64,000 nt of DNA from Tricholoma matsutake (GCA_026075535.2 AP026541.1:4402001-4466000); one strand, 5' to 3'; counted from the stretch's first letter, positions 20,683-31,979 are shown. Program-made: numbers and translations. Notes: a model not told the origin generated them from the sequence alone.

Positions 20683-20692
20683 AGAAAACTCT
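20683..20692 (+). other. Primer-binding site complementary to the transcript's own 5' end
   Basis: AGAAAACTCT, two bases after the 5' LTR, is the exact reverse complement of AGAGTTTTCT at 20550-20559, the predicted first bases of the RNA. This is the arrangement used for self-priming by Tf1/sushi chromoviruses. Confidence 0.65.
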
Positions 20693-20847
20693 CTCTTTAG
20701 TGGACTGAAGGTAGTAGGTTACCACAGCCAGCGACTCAGTTTATGAAAATTTCACACATTTTTGTGCCTGCTTTGCAACTTCGGAGAGCTTCGCTATCAT
20801 CCCTCCACTTGACTCTTCTGCCCCTTTACACAACTACCAACCTTCCC

Positions 20848-21984
20848 ATGGAGATGGACAATGAGGACTGCCTCCAGCGCATTGAAGCAAGCATTGCAGG
20901 CCTTGTACAGACTATGGCAGTATTCACGCAACGAGAGGTGGACCGTGAAGAGCCACAGGTGCTTCCGAGCATCTCCAACCCCACAGACCTAGGGTCTCCT
21001 GGCCCAGTAGTTCACGAAATCAATCGTGAAACATCGTCGCGAGATTACCGCCCCCAAGCCTGCAAACCCCGCAGACTTTTTGGGTGATTGTTCACAAGGA
21101 CAAGCATTCCTGAATTTGTGTGCACTCTACTTTGCCCTCGCTCCTCATCAATTTGCGGATGAGCATGCGCAGGTTATGTGGGCCCTCTCATTCATAAAGG
21201 GTGGACAAGCCGCACAGTTTGTGGATCGTCTCATGCGCAACTACCAACTAAGTGGAAGACTCCCCTACACCTCCTACTCCGATTTTGCAGCTGAATTCAC
21301 AAACGAGTTCTGTCCAAAGAATGAGATCCAATCTTTGCAGACCGAGCTTGAGACTGTGAAGTACTTCCAAGGTACATGAACTGTTGATGAGTACGTCGTC
21401 GACTTTCACAAACTGGTAGAGCGAGCGCAGTACTTCAAGGGCTCGCATATTGTCCTCAAATTCCAACAAGGCCTAAACACGAAGATCCAAGACCATGTCA
21501 CCTGTCTCACCACTGGATGACCTTTGGATAACACCCCCAAGCAGTGGTACAATGCCGCTATCGTCATCTGCGACAAAAATCACATTGCAAATGAGGCTTT
21601 TCACACGTCTTCGTGAATGGCCTCATGATCCGAAACCAGCTCGCAGCTGGGGAACATGTTCTGCAAGCTCGTTCCCACCATGGTGCAGCCCCTCCCCCCA
21701 ATTTTGCACACAACCACCCCATCGCGATACACACCTTCGGCACAAAGTGTCTCCACACCCACCAAACCAAAGGACAGATCTGTGCTTGTCTGCTTTCATT
21801 GTGGAGAACCCAGTCATACATGACCCAAATGCCCAAGACGGTTTGACATTTGGTACATGAATGGCGAAGAGCGACAGGATTTTGTGCAGGAGGAATTCGC
21901 AGCGCTGGATGTGAACGACACAAATGAGAGGAACGAGGAGCCCATTGTAGAAGTAAAGGAGGATTTTCACAGCGACAATGAGTG
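20848..21984 (+). pseudogene. gag of the older gypsy element
   Basis: The frame starts near ATG 20848 (MEMDNEDCLQRIEASIAGLV), shifts near 21050, and continues with a retroviral-type capsid region (QGQAFLNLCALYFALAPHQF, YSDFAAEFTNEFCPKNE) and a zinc knuckle CFHCGEPSHT near 21797-21826. In-frame TGA codons occur at 21378, near 21520, 21616 and 21628, and in the zinc knuckle; most fit CGA (Arg) to TGA. Gag forms the particle that packages the element RNA. Confidence 0.75.
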
Positions 21985-22080
21985 AGCAGTACACTACCGT
22001 TGTCCGCGAAAAATTGTTTTGCAGTGTTGTCAGTAGATGAAGTGTACAAATAAAATTCTATTTCATCGACCAATCTCTCT

Positions 22081-23793
22081 GTGAACAATGCGCAAGCCAT
22101 ACTAACCCCTCCCTATCCTCATTTGCGTTTTCGTAAGCGCCCTAAATGGAATCACTATGTTGTAGTGGTGACCCCAAGCCCCCACTCGTTCAAGCTCGAA
22201 GTATCACTGCAAACCACCGATACCAGCACTGTGCACATGACCAAGGCACTACTTGATTGTGGTGCCACTGGCCTTTTCATCAGTTCCGATTTTGTTGCAC
22301 GAAATCACCTCGCAACAAAAGCACTCAGCCGACCCATCCCTGTGTTCAATGTCGATGGCTCAGCTAATGAAGCAGGCGATATCTCAGAAGTTGTAGAGGT
22401 CCTACTACGATTTCGTGACCACTCTGAACATGTGACATTTGTGGTGACTGGCATCGGAAAGCAAGATGTTATTCTTGGCCTCACCTGGCTCCGCGAGCAT
22501 AATCCTGAGGTGGACTGGCAGACTAATGAGGTCAAAATGAGTCAATGCCCGAATCACTGCCACACCTGTCAGAATGAGACAAACGAAGAGCGCAAAAGCG
22601 CTTTTTGGGAAATCGCTAGCATTCGTACCTGTTGTGCAGGTCCCATGCCTACCCCTGACATTGAGATGGAGGACATCCCAGACCTTCCGCAACTGGTGAA
22701 TGATGAAGACCATGACGAACTGCCCCTTTTGAGCGAAAACTCAGTCCAAGAGGGAGATCGCATCTTTGTTGCTACCATTCCCTGCAAAGTGGAATTTGTT
22801 CGCACCATGTCCAACATTTCACAATGGCTAGCAGAGGCCTTCCATGAGAATGCGCAACCAAAGTCCTTTCACAAATCCATCCCTGTGCACTTCTACGAGT
22901 TTGAGGACCTATTCACAAAGTCTTTGTTCAACTGCTTGCCTGACCAAAAGGTATGGGATCATGTGATCGAACTCATCCCTGGTGCGAAAGCTGCTAGCTG
23001 CAAGGTCTACCCCCTCACGCCCAACGAACAGGCCGAGATGGACGAATTCATCCAGGAGAACCTAGCCACTGGCTGCATTCACCCCTCAAAGTCGCCGATG
23101 GCATCCCCCATCTTCTTTATCAAGAAGAAGGATGGATCTCTCCTGCTGGTACAAGATTATCGCGCTCTCAATGCCCTCACAATTAAAAACCGATATCCAC
23201 TACCACTGATTTCAGAACTGGTAAATCAACTATGAGGCGCGAAATACTTTACAAAACTTGACATGCGATGTGGGTACAACAATGTGCGCATGAAAAGGGG
23301 CGACAAATGGAAAGCCACTTTTCGCACAAATCATGGGCTTTTCAAACCCTTGGTGATGTTTTTCGGACTCACAAACTCCCCTTCCACATTCCAAACGATG
23401 ATGAACGACATTTTTCAGGATCTCATTATAGAGGGAGTGGTCTGTGTCTACCTGGATGACATCCTCATCTTTATGAAATTGATCAACAAACATCGGCACA
23501 TTACGTGCCTTGTCCTGGAGTGCCTTCATGTGCACAAGTTGTTTCTGCGACATGACAAGTGCAAGTTCGAGCAAACAACAATCGAGTACCTCGGACTCAT
23601 CATATCTGAGGGCGAAATTTGTATGGATCCCGTCAAGGTAGCGGGAGTCACCGAATGGCCCACCCCCACAATGTGCAAGGAGGTACAGTCATTCCTAGGG
23701 TTCACGAATTTCTATTGGCACTTCATCAAAGACTTTTCACATCATGCGAAACCCCTCTTTGAGCTCACAAAGAAGGAGCGCAAATGGGAATGG
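22081..23793 (+). pseudogene. pol of the older gypsy element, N-terminal part (protease, RT)
   Basis: Protease with LLDCGATGLFIS (Cys in place of Ser in the usual D-S/T-G), then RT with SPMASPIFFIKKKDGSLL, FFGLTNSPSTFQTMMNDIF and VYLDDILIF (YLDD catalytic motif). A TGA at 23233-23235 replaces the Arg of the VNQLRGA motif seen in the younger copy. The frame breaks off at 23793, where the younger element entered, and resumes at 29846: ...KWEW is followed by GPSEQGAFDEIK. Confidence 0.85.
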
Positions 23794-24219
23794 TATAAGG
23801 GCAACCTGAGCCTCTAGCAAAGGGAAATCCAAAGTTAAAATTATGCTACATAATACAGGGATTGGGGGCGCACCTAGCAAAGGGAAATCTGAAGAGAAAA
23901 CTCTAAGGATCCCCTTGCTGATGCCCAGTATATGTGAAGATGACAAAAATCAAATATAACCTAAAAATAGAAAAAGGCGGAGATAGGCGGATCAAGGCCG
24001 CCGAATGACATCATACCAAGGGGTATGTGTCGGAAGGGGTACTCCGCCTCTAAATATAAAAGTGTCAACATATACAAACATGATAGCAAGGGAAAATTAG
24101 TAATAAAATCCGGAAAAATCATAGAAAATGAAGAATAGAAGGAAATGAGGTGGGGAAAAATATGGGATGAACATAAAAAATAGGAAAAACACACAGGGCA
24201 CCCCCCTAGTCCCCTTACA
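23794..24219 (-). repeat. 3' LTR of the young gypsy element
   Basis: 426 bp, the same length as the partner at 29415-29840. The three differences found are at 23869 (C here, T at 29490), 23890 (T here, C at 29511) and 24168 (T here, C at 29789); each is at a CpG. Confidence 0.93.
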
Positions 24220-24230
24220 TCACCCCCTCT

Positions 24231-27200
24231 CTAAGATGCATTGCCCCGATGCATTCGAAATCGTATACGACCAAAGTCCGTGACTTGAATGTGATGCGGT
24301 GCAGCAGTGTGCTGTTGGTGGAATTCCTTGATTAACCGAGGGGCATTTACATCAGACTCTTCGACCCATGAGTTCTCCTCATACCCATAACCCTTCCAAT
24401 GTACCAAATACTGGAGTTTTCCTCGACGCAAATGGCTGTCCAAGATTGACTCGACTTCATATTGGGGTTCTCCCTCGATCACTGTAGGTGGTGGTGGTGG
24501 GTGTGAATGGCGTCCCGGGAATGGATCTGGGGGAGCTGGAAGCAATTTGACGACATGGAAGACGGGATGGAGTCTGGACATGGAGGCTGGGAGGCGTAGA
24601 CGATAGGCATGTGTTCCAATGCACTTGACAATGGGGAAAGGTCTCAAGAAGCGATGAGCGAGTTTCTTGGATGGATGTGTAGTGGAGATGTCACTGGAGT
24701 CGAGATAAACTTGATCACCAACCTTGTACTGAGGGGTTGGGGAGTGGCGCTGGTTGTAAAATCGCGCCATGTCATCCTTCGCCTTTGCTAAGGCTGCCCT
24801 TGCCTCCTCCAAGCTATCCCTCATGCGTTCTGTGAACTCATTCACTGTCTCGATGCGTGAGGGAGTTTGGCAAGGTTCAAATCCCATGCGTGGATGTCGT
24901 CCAGTGTCTAAGAGGAAAGGGGTCTGTTGAGTGGAAGCATGGACATGGTTGTTGTACCTGAACTCGGCCAAAGGAAGGAGATCATCCCAATCGTCCTGGC
25001 ATTCATTGACAAAGAGGCAGATGTACTGCTCCAGTTCCTGGTTGACTCGCTCCGTCTGGCCATCAGTTTGTGGGTGATAAGCAGTTGAAGCGAGGAGTTT
25101 GATCCCCAGGAGTCGGTACAGCTCACGAGTGAACTCTGCCATGAACTGAGGGCCACGATCCGAGAGGAAGGCACCAGGAAGTCCATGTAATTTCCACACG
25201 TGGTGGAGGTAGAGTCGAGCGGCACCTAGGGCACTGACAGTGGTGTGAGTGGGAATGAAGTGAGCGCGTTTTCCCACTGAGTCAACTGTGCACATCACCG
25301 CATCAAACCCGTTTGACTCTGGCAATTCCACCACAAAGTCGACACTGACGACATCCCAACGACTCTCTGGAACAGGAAGAGGGTGTAGCTCACCAATAGG
25401 CTTGCGACGAGGGACCTTGGTGCGTAAGCAAAGGTCACAAGTGCAACAATACTGACCAATGAGCCGTGACATTTGTGGCCACCAATAGTTCCGTGAGGTG
25501 AGCTCCAAGGTCTTCCAGTGTCCGGGGTGGCCAGCAATCTGTGAGTCATGGTGTTGGGATATGATGCGCCGGCGAAGGTCTGGGTCATTGGGAACATAGA
25601 TGCGATCCCTGAAATACAACAAGTCCTCCTTTTCAGCCCACTCTGCCGCACGTAAGGAAAGGGTCGATCCCTTCCTCAGTTCTTTAACAGCTCGGGCGAC
25701 AACATCCTCATGTAAACTGCTACGGTTTGCGCGACGAATGTCACGTAGAATGTCCCGCTCCTCGCCCTGGGGTGCGATGCCTTCCAGTGCCCGAATGGTG
25801 AACAGGTCTGGCTGCAACAGCACAATGTTTTGGTTGTCACCGCTGCCATCCCCATGGTCTGCACGTCGGGATAGGGCATCGGTCTTCCCCATGCTGCAAC
25901 CCGGACGGTGGTGCAAGGAGAAGTCGAATCTAGATAGATACAGGGACCAACAAGCTTGACGACAGTTCAATTTCTTGGCCGTCATGAAGTACTCGAGGTT
26001 CTTGTGATCCGTCCAAATTTCCACCTTGTGTTGGGCACCCTCGAGGAAGTGTCGCCACTCCTCAAGCGCACGCATTATCGCCAACATCTCCTTGTCATGG
26101 ATCTCGTAGTTTCTCTCTACAGCACTAAGGCTTTTGGAGTAGAATGCAACAGGATGCCACTTCTGGTCCTCCGGAGACTGCTGAGACAACACAGCGCCCG
26201 TTGCAAAGTCAGAACTGTCGGCTTCTACACGAAAAGGATGCGAATCGTCAGCAAAGGTAAGGATCGGAGCGGAAGTGACCATCTCCTTAAGCTTTTCGAA
26301 CGCCTCCTGTTGTGCATTATCCCACCTCCATGCCTCCTTTCCTGTCAAGTCGAACAGCGGTCGTGCATGATGTGAGAAATCCTTGATAAAATGCCGATAA
26401 AAATTGATGAAGCCCAGGAAAGACTGCACCTCCTTCTTGTTTGTGGGTGTCGGCCAAGCTGTGACCCTGTTTACCTTGATAGGATCCATCTCCACTTGAC
26501 CCTCCGAGATAATCAGGCTGAGGTACTCAATCTTGGTCCTTTCGAACTCGCATTTGTCCTGATGAAGGTAGAGTTTGTACCGTCGAAGTCGCTCTAGGAC
26601 GAGGCGCGTGATGCGACGGTGCTCTTCAACCGTGCGAGTGAAGATGAGGATGTCGTCGAGATAGATGCAGACAACACCTTCGAGGATGAGGTCATGGAAG
26701 ATGTCGTTCATCATGGTCTGAAAGGTGGCAGGGCTATTAGTAAGGCCAAAGAACATGACAAGCGGTTCAAAAAGACCACGGTTGGTACGAAAGGCTGCCT
26801 TCCACTCATCTCCCTCCTTTATCCTCACATTATTATAGCCCCAACGGACATCGAGCTTGGTGAAGTATCGGGCTCCACGGAGCTGGTTTACGAGTTCAGA
26901 GATGAGGGGTAGTGGGTAGCGATTTTTGACCGTGATGTTGTTGAGTCTTCTGTAGTCTTGAACCGGTCGAAGTGAGCCATCCTTCTTCTTGACAAAGAAA
27001 AAGGGAGAGGCCATGGGTGACTTCGATGGTCGAATACGTCCAGAGGCCAGGTGCTCGTCGATGAACTGGTCAAGCTGCTGTTGTTCCTCTGGAGAGAGAG
27101 GATAGACCTTGCAGGATGAAGGGGTTGCGCCGGGGGTGAGTTCGATCGCGTGATCCCATGGCTTACGCGCAGGAAGAGAGTCGAATGACTCCTTGGAGAA

Positions 27201-28133
27201 CACATCTTCAAACTCATGGAGATGAGGGAGTAAGGAGTTGGTAGAGGATTTAGCAGCATTGTTTTTGTGGAAGGCCTCGGCAAGGCGTTGGGATATGTTC
27301 GATGTGGCACACACCTCATGCGATGAGCGAATTGCAGTGTAGAAGATCCGATCACCCTCCTCCACTTCCTCTGGGTCCTCATCATCATCATCTGAGTCCG
27401 GCATTAGATCAGGAACCCCTTCCAATTCCACTTCAGGTATAGGCAGGGGTCCAGCACGACACTTCTGAGTTCGTCGTATTGCCGCCTTCTGTCCACGACA
27501 TTCTTGCCTGGCTTCTGTGAAACACGTCCGACAGCGGGATGGACATCGGCTCATGGTAACCTCCCCGGTGCACCAGTCGACCTCTGGGTTATGGTCTCGA
27601 AGCCATGGATATCCCAAAATCGCCTTTTGCTTTCCTAATTGAGTGACAGCAAAAAGGGCACGCTCACTATGATCTTTGTAATGGAGAACCAGGTCTGCAA
27701 CCTCTCGGATGGCACCAGCTTCATTTGGGGATCCATCCACGTTATATACAGGTATCGGACGTGAGAGTGAGCGAGTATTTAGACGATGTTGTTGTACCAG
27801 ATGGGAATCGATGAAGAGACCAGTCACACCAGAGTCCAGGAGCGCAGAGACACCGAGTATCTGTCCAGTGTCGGACGTCTGCAGTTCGATGGCTAGGTTT
27901 AAGGAATGTGCAGAGGGAGTGGATGCCACAATATACTTGCGTGGTAGTTTACGCTCCCATAATTTAATTTTGGGATGTGGAGTAGAAGGAGAGATGGGGA
28001 GAGCAGGTACGTCTTTAGCCAACTTCGAAGGGTCAGAGAGGGGAGCAGTCACAGAAATGGATTCATTCTCCGGGGATTCAACTGACAAGACTTCAAAGCG
28101 GTTATGGACAGGCAGTGAGGGCGTACAATTCAC
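24231..28133 (-). CDS. pol: Gypsy Pol polyprotein: protease, RT, RNase H, integrase, chromodomain
   Basis: A 1300-codon open frame. Protease ALLDSGVTGLF (Asp ~100). RT from about 340 with SPMASPFFFVKKKDGSLRPV, FFGLTNSPATF and YLDD at 491-494. RNase H about 640-770 (EADSSDFATGAVLSQ; NYEIHDKEMLAI). Integrase with an HHCC zinc region (HHDSQIAGHPGHW...CDLCLRTK), then a D,D,E core (VDFVVELP; LSDRGPQF; TDGQTERVNQELEQ). The chromodomain starts near 1225 (YEVESILDSH, YLVHWKGYGYEENSWVEES). The first codon of the open frame is GTG at 28133, overlapping the gag stop by two to three bases in the -1 frame, and no ATG is near. Translation as a Gag-Pol fusion by -1 slippage, or coupled restart, is therefore likely. 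The chromodomain directs integration to particular histone marks. Confidence 0.92.
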   Translation of the reverse strand: MNCTPSLPVHNRFEVLSVESPENESISVTAPLSDPSKLAKDVPALPISPSTPHPKIKLWERKLPRKYIVASTPSAHSLNLAIELQTSDTGQILGVSALLDSGVTGLFIDSHLVQQHRLNTRSLSRPIPVYNVDGSPNEAGAIREVADLVLHYKDHSERALFAVTQLGKQKAILGYPWLRDHNPEVDWCTGEVTMSRCPSRCRTCFTEARQECRGQKAAIRRTQKCRAGPLPIPEVELEGVPDLMPDSDDDDEDPEEVEEGDRIFYTAIRSSHEVCATSNISQRLAEAFHKNNAAKSSTNSLLPHLHEFEDVFSKESFDSLPARKPWDHAIELTPGATPSSCKVYPLSPEEQQQLDQFIDEHLASGRIRPSKSPMASPFFFVKKKDGSLRPVQDYRRLNNITVKNRYPLPLISELVNQLRGARYFTKLDVRWGYNNVRIKEGDEWKAAFRTNRGLFEPLVMFFGLTNSPATFQTMMNDIFHDLILEGVVCIYLDDILIFTRTVEEHRRITRLVLERLRRYKLYLHQDKCEFERTKIEYLSLIISEGQVEMDPIKVNRVTAWPTPTNKKEVQSFLGFINFYRHFIKDFSHHARPLFDLTGKEAWRWDNAQQEAFEKLKEMVTSAPILTFADDSHPFRVEADSSDFATGAVLSQQSPEDQKWHPVAFYSKSLSAVERNYEIHDKEMLAIMRALEEWRHFLEGAQHKVEIWTDHKNLEYFMTAKKLNCRQACWSLYLSRFDFSLHHRPGCSMGKTDALSRRADHGDGSGDNQNIVLLQPDLFTIRALEGIAPQGEERDILRDIRRANRSSLHEDVVARAVKELRKGSTLSLRAAEWAEKEDLLYFRDRIYVPNDPDLRRRIISQHHDSQIAGHPGHWKTLELTSRNYWWPQMSRLIGQYCCTCDLCLRTKVPRRKPIGELHPLPVPESRWDVVSVDFVVELPESNGFDAVMCTVDSVGKRAHFIPTHTTVSALGAARLYLHHVWKLHGLPGAFLSDRGPQFMAEFTRELYRLLGIKLLASTAYHPQTDGQTERVNQELEQYICLFVNECQDDWDDLLPLAEFRYNNHVHASTQQTPFLLDTGRHPRMGFEPCQTPSRIETVNEFTERMRDSLEEARAALAKAKDDMARFYNQRHSPTPQYKVGDQVYLDSSDISTTHPSKKLAHRFLRPFPIVKCIGTHAYRLRLPASMSRLHPVFHVVKLLPAPPDPFPGRHSHPPPPPTVIEGEPQYEVESILDSHLRRGKLQYLVHWKGYGYEENSWVEESDVNAPRLIKEFHQQHTAAPHHIQVTDFGRIRFRMHRGNAS

Positions 28134-29383
28134 TCGCTGCGAATAGGAAAATCCTGCTCCTCTACAACTTCCAGCTTAACCTCCTCTGCAACTTGATCCT
28201 TCGCTTCCTCAACATCTACAAGTGCCAACAAATCTTGCAGGAGTTCGTCTCGTCCCTCGGGGGTGAGCATGCGGATATCCTGACGATGGGGACACACTCC
28301 AGCCCTGTGTCCAGGTTCCCCACAACGGTAGCAGAGATCCAACTTACGTGCACGGCTGCGGGCTGCATCAACATCCATTGGTACTGGGACATTGATGGCT
28401 GGTGTGGGAGTTTGACAAGCAGGAATGGGGTTAGGGCGGGGGAGGCTTCGATTGAAGGTGTAGGGTGTATGAGTGGTAGTTGGAGCACGGAATGCAGCAT
28501 TAAACACTGCATTTGTGAGTCGGTTCTCGTCACAGAGTGAAGCAGCTTCATCCCAAGCAAGGATATCATCGTCTGCTGGGCGCCCTTCCAACATCTGTGC
28601 AATCTGGTCCTGAATTTCTCAGTTGAGCCCCCGTCGGAACTTCACCACCACTGGTAACCCACTCCCATACCCTGCCATGTCCACCAAATCCTTGAACTCA
28701 TCAATATAGTCGTCCACAGATCGACGTCCCTGGTGGTAAGTGGATGACTCAAGTCGTGTCACTGCTCGGTGGCGTTCATTGAGGGGGCAGAAGTGGCGTA
28801 CGAACTCAGCTCAAAAGTCACCCCAAGTGGAGAAAGGTAGAGAACCGAGTTCTTTAGTTTGACGTAGGATACGGTCCACATAGAGATAGGCGCATTCAGA
28901 TTTCATGTATGTGAAGGCCCAATAAATTTTTGCAGCCTCATCGACGAATTGATGCGACTGGAGACTAATGTATAACTCACAGGAATTAAGGAATGCACGT
29001 CCCTGCGCACGTGCACCATTAAATTCGGCGGGGGGGGACGGTTTGATCTGGGCACGTTCCTTAGTGGACGCGTTTGGCAAAACGTCGTTGTTGGGTGCGC
29101 TTGGAGTCATGAAGGGGGAACTATTAGTCGTAGGGTTAGCCTGGAGGGTCCTAACGAAGTTTTCAATCGTAGATTTAAGCGAGTCAATTTGCGCGCGCAT
29201 TCCGGAAACGTCGCTTTCAAGCGCGTCGAAGCGTTCTGATGCGTCCATGTCGCTAGGGAGCGCGTTTGGCGAAAATGGCGGCATAATAAAGGCGAGATTA
29301 TCTGGAACGGTGTGTAGGGACTCTGTGGAGCTTTGGGAAGCGTCGTCCAGTCCGTACCTGCCTATCTTGGGCAGCGCGTTCAC
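28130..29383 (-). pseudogene. gag: gag of the young gypsy element, two in-frame TGA codons
   Basis: The frame runs from near 29383 (probable ATG MPPFSPNALP or further upstream) with a coiled segment (ERFDALESDVSGMRAQIDSL), the capsid part (AQGRAFLNSCELYISLQSHQ), and a CCHC zinc knuckle (CYRCGEPGHRAGVCP). TGA occurs at 28813-28811 (GDF-stop-AEFV) and at about 28621 (GLN-stop-EIQDQI); otherwise the frame is intact to its end at 28130. Both stops could be former CGA codons. Gag is the structural capsid protein. Without readthrough this copy would not make full-length Gag or Gag-Pol. Confidence 0.85.
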
Positions 29384-29402
29384 GATTTTCGGGCCTTAGG
29401 GG

Positions 29403-29412
29403 AGAGTTTTCT
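29403..29412 (-). other. Self-complementary primer-binding site of the young gypsy element
   Basis: On the minus strand AGAAAACTCT follows the 5' LTR by two bases. It is the exact complement of AGAGTTTTCT in the LTR (29525-29516 on the minus strand), which lies about 28 bp after a TATACT box and is the predicted RNA 5' end. Confidence 0.65.
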
Positions 29413-29414
29413 AC

Positions 29415-29840
29415 TATAAGGGCAACCTGAGCCTCTAGCAAAGGGAAATCCAAAGTTAAAATTATGCTACATAATACAGGGATTGGGGGTGCACCTAGCA
29501 AAGGGAAATCCGAAGAGAAAACTCTAAGGATCCCCTTGCTGATGCCCAGTATATGTGAAGATGACAAAAATCAAATATAACCTAAAAATAGAAAAAGGCG
29601 GAGATAGGCGGATCAAGGCCGCCGAATGACATCATACCAAGGGGTATGTGTCGGAAGGGGTACTCCGCCTCTAAATATAAAAGTGTCAACATATACAAAC
29701 ATGATAGCAAGGGAAAATTAGTAATAAAATCCGGAAAAATCATAGAAAATGAAGAATAGAAGGAAATGAGGTGGGGAAAAATATGGGACGAACATAAAAA
29801 ATAGGAAAAACACACAGGGCACCCCCCTAGTCCCCTTACA
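29415..29840 (-). repeat. 5' LTR of the young gypsy element
   Basis: 426 bp, near-identical to 23794-24219; on the minus strand it holds the TATA box and predicted start site for the element RNA. Confidence 0.93.
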
Positions 29841-29845
29841 AATGG

Positions 29846-31917
29846 GGACCTTCGGAACAAGGTGCCTTTGACGAAATCAAGAATTGGGTCACATCCTCCC
29901 CTATTCTCCATTTCACTGATGATGCCAAAGCATTTCACATCAAGGTGGACAGCTCAGACTATGTGACTGGCTCAGTGCTGTCGCAGCAATTGGCTGATGA
30001 TCTCAAATGGCACCCTATCGTGTTCTACTCAAAATTGCTCAATGTGGTCGAACAAAATTATGAGATCCACGACAAGGAGATGCTAGCAGTGATGAGATCA
30101 TTAGATGAATGGAGGCATTTCCTTGAAGGTGCGCAGCACAAGGTAGAGATCTGGACTGACCACAAAAATCTGGAGTACTTCATGACCACAAAAAAGCTAA
30201 ATCGCAGACAAGCTTGCTGGTCGCTTTATCTTTCCCAGTTCGACTTCATCATGCACCACCATCCTGGAAAGAGTATGGGTAAATGCGATGCGCTTTTGCA
30301 ACAAGCTGATCATGCAAACGGCACTGATGATAATTGTGACACTACCCTGCTCCGCCCCGAATTCTTCGCAATTCACACACTCGAAGGGGTGATGATCAAA
30401 GGAGTGGAGCAAAATATCTTGCACAAAGTGCAAAAGGGGGTTCGGGATGGAAAGAGTGAAGATGTGGTGGTACTAGCAGTGAAGGAGTTGGATAGGGCCA
30501 AGGGCAAGATATTGCAAAGCTCGGAGTGGACAGAGGAGGATGGATTATGGAGGTTTCATGATCGCATTTATGTTCTGCTCATACCAGACTTACAATGCAG
30601 AATCACTGAACAGCATCATGACTCCGAGATTGGTGGACATGCAGGGCACTGGAAAACACTCGAACTCATCTTGCACAATTACTGGTGGCCAAACATGTTG
30701 TGCTTTGTTGGTCAGTACTGTAAGGCCTGTGATCTGTGTCTTCGCACAAAGGCGCAGAAGCGCCAACCTTTCGGTGAACTACACCCCCTCCCAATCCCCG
30801 AAAATTGCTGGGATGTGGTGAGTGTTGATTTCATCACCGAACTTCTGGACTCCCATGGCTTCAATGCAACGATGGTGGTGGTAGACTTGGTCAGCAAGCA
30901 CAGCCATTTCATACCCACTCACACCACCGTTACGGTGCTGGGATCAGCGTGATTGTACTTGCAGAATGTGTGGAAGCTTCATGGCCTCCTGAAATCGATG
31001 CTCTCAGATTGGGGACCGCAGTTCGTAGCACAATTCATGTGCAAATTGTATCGCTTGTTGGGGATTACCATTTTGGCATCCACAGTGTATCACCCACAGT
31101 CTGATGGGCAGACCGAATGAGTCAATCAGGAGCTTGAGCAGTACATCTGCATTTTTGTGAATGAGTGCCAAAATGATTGGGACACTCTGCTCCCTCTGGG
31201 CAAATTTGCATACAATAACCATGTCCACTTATCCACCCAGCACTCCCCCTTCTTTGTTGACACTGGCAGACATCCGCAGATGGGTTTTGAGCCCAACCAA
31301 TGACCCTCGAGGCTTGAGGCAGTCAACGAGTTTGCAGATCAGATGAAGTCAATGTTGGAGGAGGCTCGTGCTGCCCTTGCCAAATTGAAGGATGATATGG
31401 CGAGGTACTATAACCAACGGCGAATCCCCACACCAATTTTTGCGATCAGCAAAAAGGTCTTCGGACTTCCTGGATGCTTCAGATATCAGCACAACTAGAC
31501 CTATGAAGAAATTTGTGCACCGCTTCCTGGGGCCATACCCAGTCATTCATCCTGTTGGCTCGCATGCATATCGCCTCCAACTGCTACCATCGATGGCTCG
31601 AATACATCCGGTGTTCCACATTGTCAAGCTCATGCCCGCACCAACGGACCTGATCAAAGGTCGCCATGCAAAACCACTGCCGCCCCCCGAGATTGTAGGA
31701 GGAGAGGAGAGGTACGAGGTGGATGAGGTGCTGGACAGCAGGATGAAGGGTAGGAAGTTGCAGTATCTGGTCAGATAGAGAGGTTATGGGCATGAAGAGA
31801 ATTCATGGATTCCAGAGGAGGATCTCGATGCCACAAAACTAATTGTGAACTTCTACAGGGCTCATCTGAGTGCCCCCAAATGTGTTAACGCACTTACCTT
31901 TGGACAGATGGGATTCT
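29846..31917 (+). pseudogene. pol of the older gypsy element, C-terminal part (RNase H, integrase, chromodomain)
   Basis: Continues the frame broken at 23793. RNase H (VDSSDYVTGSVLSQQ; NYEIHDKEMLAVM), integrase zinc region (HHDSEIGGHAGHW...CDLCLRTK), core with VDFITEL and [12 protein letters not shown], and a chromodomain (YEVDEVLDSR...YGHEENSWIPEED). Stops: TGA 30950-30952 and TGA 31118-31120, both CGA in the younger copy; a TGA near 31303; and TAG near 31777 where the younger copy has [11 protein letters not shown] replaces the LSDRGPQF of the younger copy. A frameshift near 31440-31470 is also likely. Confidence 0.85.
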
Positions 31918-31979
31918 GACCATGATATCCACACCAATGGAACTTTGCACATCGGGATGCTGTGCCTTAAGGGGGGTGA

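Larger units (their letters stand above)
23794..29840 (-). mobile_element. Young Ty3/gypsy chromovirus inserted in the older one
   Basis: Two 426-bp LTRs (29415-29840 is the 5' LTR, 23794-24219 the 3' LTR) with only three differences seen, and a perfect AATGG duplication (23789-23793, 29841-29845). In minus orientation the LTR starts TGTAAGGGGACTAG. Pol is open over 1300 codons; gag has two TGA codons. A recent insertion, possibly still able to be complemented by intact copies elsewhere. Confidence 0.95.
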
